From Branchinecta lynchi (lineage: Eukaryota; Arthropoda; Branchiopoda; Anostraca; Branchinectidae), in the NCBI GenBank assembly GCA_023053575.1, contig JAKZAP010000008.1:769001-833000 (forward strand): a stretch of DNA of 64,000 nucleotides. Direction: 5' to 3'. The position numbers were made by a program, and so were the translations under genes. Positions 61,119 through 64,000 of this stretch are shown piece by piece. The notes under the pieces were generated by a model that did no database searches, had not been told where the DNA came from, and worked only from the letters and a program-made list of their open reading frames with translations. Numbering within the stretch: position 1 is the first letter of the stretch; every line of letters starts with the position of its first letter.

Positions 61119-62863
61119 CAGGGGCGGTTCGAAGGGCTTGGGCATGGTGGGGGGGGGGGGGGGGGGTGAGGGCTTCAAAATATACGACTGGCTGAAAACA
61201 CAAACACCGGCAGGCTCAAGAAATATTAACGTTATAAGTTATAAAGCGTTACCGAAAATCCCATTGTTGTAATAAAATAATAAACAAATAAGTAACAGGA
61301 ATTAGACGATGCCGTTCATATCAAATTTCGTTGGAGAGAAGACAAACCTCGGTACCAGCTTCTGACATATCTACTCAAGCCAAACTAAATTGAGCACCGC
61401 AGGTGAAATTTTTTCAATCCGAGCAAAATCAACTACTCCTTAACTTATACCTTTTAATGTAGCTTAGACTCCAAATCTCAAGCTTAAAACCGCACATAAA
61501 TGATGCACATTTCAACTAAATAGAAATAGGGTAGGACTTGGAAAGAGCCGCAGGAAAAAATTTTTGAATCTGCTTTTATTCGGCAATATTCGACTACTCC
61601 CGACACAAACTCTTACTTTTAACGTGGCTCAGATCCCAAGCAGCAGCTTTTACCGTATGTACCCAAGACAAATTTAAACTCAGTGCCGCAGGCGATTTTT
61701 TGCAATCCGACCTTTTTCTGGCATTTCTAGCTTTTAAGGTGGCTGAAATCTTAGGCCTGACATCTCAGCTAAATGATGGGCCATTCAACCAGAGAGCGAG
61801 TAGGCTACTATGAAAGACGGCGCAGGTAAAGTTTTGCGAAGCGTTTTAAAGGCTGCCTACGATATCACATATCTGTCCGTGCCCCCATAACTCGCAAACG
61901 GAGTGGGATATTTTCCCAGAAGTTGGTACGTGGTAGTGTTTCCGCTTTGAATTTAGACTATAGAAAAGTGCAATCATCAGGCCCGTCATACAGGGCTTAC
62001 AAAGCCTGTTTATGTGCAAACCTTACTGCGCACGCCATTTAAAAAAAGTTAAACCTGTTTCTTTTTAAGATAAGGAGATTTTTGCACAAAACCAGATAGA
62101 ACAATGTTTAAACGTCGCGCCGGAGGCGAAGTTTTCGAAAATCAGCCTGTTTTCAGCGCCATAGAGTGAATATCATGATTTGCTAATAGCATTTATGTCA
62201 CTCTGACAAGTTAGAAACATGCGACTGTCATTCTAACAAGCTCAAAACACACTATATTTCGTAACGTAATTACTTATAGACAATTTCTATACAACCATAC
62301 GACAAGAAATAGGTCATTTGCTGTCGAAATTCACCCAACTGCCTCATATGGCAAGCTCAAAACTTACGACTGTCTCTAATATACGATTAGAAAATCGCTT
62401 CGTAAAATACGACAACAAACGGGTCTTTTTCAGGGAAAATTCGCGGTTGATGTCATTCTGGCAAGTTGCATACGACTGTGATTCTGATAAACTGAGAACA
62501 CAAAACTGTGAATCTGACAAGCTAAAAACATACTACTAAAATCTCTATGGAATAATACGACCAGAAACAAGTCATTTGAAGGCAAGTTCACGATTTGCTA
62601 ACTACTTTGTCTGCCTTTATCTCGCAAGCTCAAACATACGACTTTCATTATAGAAAACTCAGAACACACAACTGTGAATCTGAAAACATACGAATAGAAG
62701 TTTCTTCGTAGCCAAGGGACTAAAAAATGTGATTTGTGGGTGAAATTCACCTTTGGTAACTGCCTCTATGTCACTCTGAAGAGCTCAAAACATACGATTG
62801 AGAGTAGATTCTCTGCAGCATGGGGTGAGTCACCCCCCATGCCACCCCTTCGAACCGCCCTTG
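61119..62863. mobile_element. hAT-superfamily non-autonomous element with exact 8-bp target duplication
   Basis: AACCTAAC lies on both sides (61111-61118 and 62864-62871). The left end is CAGGGGCGGTTCGAAGGG; the complemented right end is CAAGGGCGGTTCGAAGGG (17 of 18 identical). The 8-bp duplication and CAGGGGCGG start are hallmarks of hAT transposons. A G(18) run lies at about 61149-61167. The 62170-62800 interior is a diverged tandem repeat of about 110-150 bp (ACGAC-AGAAA-GGTCATTT, GCAAGCTCAAAACATACGAC), and 61540-61760 has GCCGCAGG(A/C)-type repeats. No transposase ORF. It lies in what would be the intron 3' of the transportin exon. Confidence 0.9.
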
Positions 62864-62871
62864 AACCTAAC

Positions 62872-63440
62872 ACTTTCAACGGGATTAAAATGGCCAACGA
62901 CAAATGACAAACACTACCAGTTTGCATGTACTGATAATGAATGTCATCATGACAACGAATGTCATCATTTCCCATTTTTTAATCTTTGATGCGTCGTTAT
63001 ATTACTTCCCATCATAACTCTTTGTTTTGACTTGTACACACTGTTTACATTCTACATCATTGCTTTGACATGTGTTACGTCATGACGATCCTTTCTTTGC
63101 TAGCCATACTCTGTTGAGCTATTATGGAAATAAAGAATATATTTAAAGTTTAACTGAACAGGCAACTTATTTTTACATCTTAGACTCAAATACATTGAAT
63201 TATTACAACACCTATTTGAGATTTTCATTCTGTCCACAGCAGTCTTCAGTAGGGACGTTGGGAATGTGGACGCTTTCCCATGGTGAATCCGTCCACAATT
63301 CGCCCGCGAAAATCCCTAAAATCTCACTACACAAGACACCTCACTAGCTAGCACTAGTTTTTGGCACTGCAGACTGCAGACACTTCTTTGTTTATTTGAT
63401 ACACAATTTATTTACTCGTTTGCTGCTGGTGTTGTTGCCA
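62872..63440. other. No gene recognised
   Basis: AT-rich. AAAGTTTAACTGAACAGGCA then ACTTATTTTTA at 63146 resembles the window's first 45 bases (AAAGTTTAACTGAAAAGCCA then ACTTATTTTT). Nothing else was recognised. Confidence 0.45.
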
Positions 63441-63640
63441 AATGTTCCAGGAACCATAGAGATATCACAAAAACGGGAAGAGCGGCAAGCACAATGGGAT
63501 AATCGATTATTTGGAAATATCAGAAAAAACAAACTAACGCTTTTTCATCGGGTTTTCAAGATTATTTAAGCGAAGAAGTGATGGGTAACTAGACTGTCGT
63601 ATCCTAGCCCTTTTCGGTTAAACTTTAAGTATTTAAGCTT
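63440..63640 (+). repeat. Dispersed repeat, copy 2 (pair at 36195-36375)
   Basis: ATAATCGATTATTTGG, GATGGGTAACTAGACTGTCG and TATCCTAGCCCTTTTCGGTT then AAACTTTAAG correspond in order to the 36-kb copy. Confidence 0.65.
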
Positions 63641-63739
63641 GTTATTTTATAACTGTATGACCAGCGTAATTTAGCATCTTCTGACGAAGAAAGCTATGAA
63701 CCTGGTCTGTCAATACACGATTCGATTTGATTTGATTTA

Positions 63740-63913
63740 CTACGCTCGGGAGCGTAGTAAGCGTGGTAACTACGAATCTCTGTCATGTGATTGGCCGGAT
63801 TAGCCCGTTGCACTTCGGTGAGTATAGAAAAGTGAATTCCAGCCTTGACGCCAAAAAGCCAGAATACGTGACGTCATACGTAGTAACTACGGTAAGTAGG
63901 GTGGAACACCAGC
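63740..63913. mobile_element. CRE-MITE copy 4, left end truncated
   Basis: TACTACGCTCGGGAGCGTAG through CGTGACGTCATACGTAGTAA and the end AGTAGGGTGGAACACC. The far TIR is missing, so the copy is incomplete. Confidence 0.75.
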
Positions 63914-64000
63914 ATAGTCTGTCAATTACCTAGTTAGAATTAGTGTTCTAATTCGCCTGTGATTATTAAATGAGAAACTCCAAAGCTTACTGTTCTTTAA

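Noticed and set aside
61147..61168. G-run as a regulatory quadruplex
   Set aside because: It is a simple poly-G tract next to the hAT end, common in these elements, and may vary in length or be a sequencing artefact.

Overview
This 64-kb window is eukaryotic, intron-rich and about 60-65% A+T. It is dominated by transposable elements and their relics. The host-gene evidence is four sets of spliced exons: a short-chain dehydrogenase, a small secreted peritrophin-type chitin-binding protein, a CRAL-TRIO lipid-binding protein and one transportin (importin-beta family) exon. A chitin-binding protein, a possible TCAGT-type initiator, many non-LTR retrotransposons and short terminal-inverted-repeat elements suggest an invertebrate, most likely an arthropod such as a crustacean. 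That placement is inference. No bacterial, plasmid or CRISPR feature is present. Layout: 0-9.5 kb holds several copies of an unnamed repeat family whose two ends both carry the palindrome GGGATCCC (the 'GGATCCC family'), one nested inside a TIR element at 2.3-4.2 kb, plus two LINE fragments (4.5-7.0 kb). 9.9-12.6 kb holds two SDR exons on the minus strand, separated by an intron containing two LINE fragments, a MITE and a tRNA-derived SINE. 12.6-15.0 kb is LINE debris and hammerhead-like motifs. 15.3-20.5 kb reads as one large element that begins and ends with inverted copies of a GTGTTGC-GAGA-GCAACAC hairpin and has two LINEs inserted in it. 21.3-28.2 kb has more GGATCCC-family copies, an LTR-like segment and a nested LINE. 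28.2-29.2 kb has two MITEs. 30.7-34.5 kb is a second copy of the large hairpin-ended repeat, bracketed by 207-bp near-identical direct repeats. 37.2-40.2 kb carries the chitin-binding gene (minus strand, two exons). 42.3-45.4 kb is the only LINE with a long uninterrupted ORF, covering endonuclease and reverse transcriptase. 45.9-50.2 kb is tandem and dispersed repeats; 50.2-51.7 kb is a 5'-truncated LINE with an intact 452-codon frame. 54.9-60.6 kb holds two CRAL-TRIO exons on the minus strand, with a five-unit 199-bp tandem array and several MITEs between them. A plus-strand transportin exon lies at 60.8-61.0 kb, followed by a 1.7-kb hAT-type element with an exact 8-bp target duplication. The host genes do not form a pathway together; most of the window is intron or intergenic space shaped by repeated insertion. 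The most unusual signals are: (1) a dispersed motif with the hammerhead-ribozyme core (CTGANGA, a stem with CCCTT/AAGGG, then GAAA) in at least eight places on both strands; (2) the 207-bp direct repeats around the 3.4-kb repeat; (3) the hairpin-ended large element; (4) a MITE containing a TGACGTCA palindrome whose empty sites can be seen elsewhere in the window; (5) a transportin exon abutting a MITE end and facing the CRAL-TRIO gene in the opposite direction.
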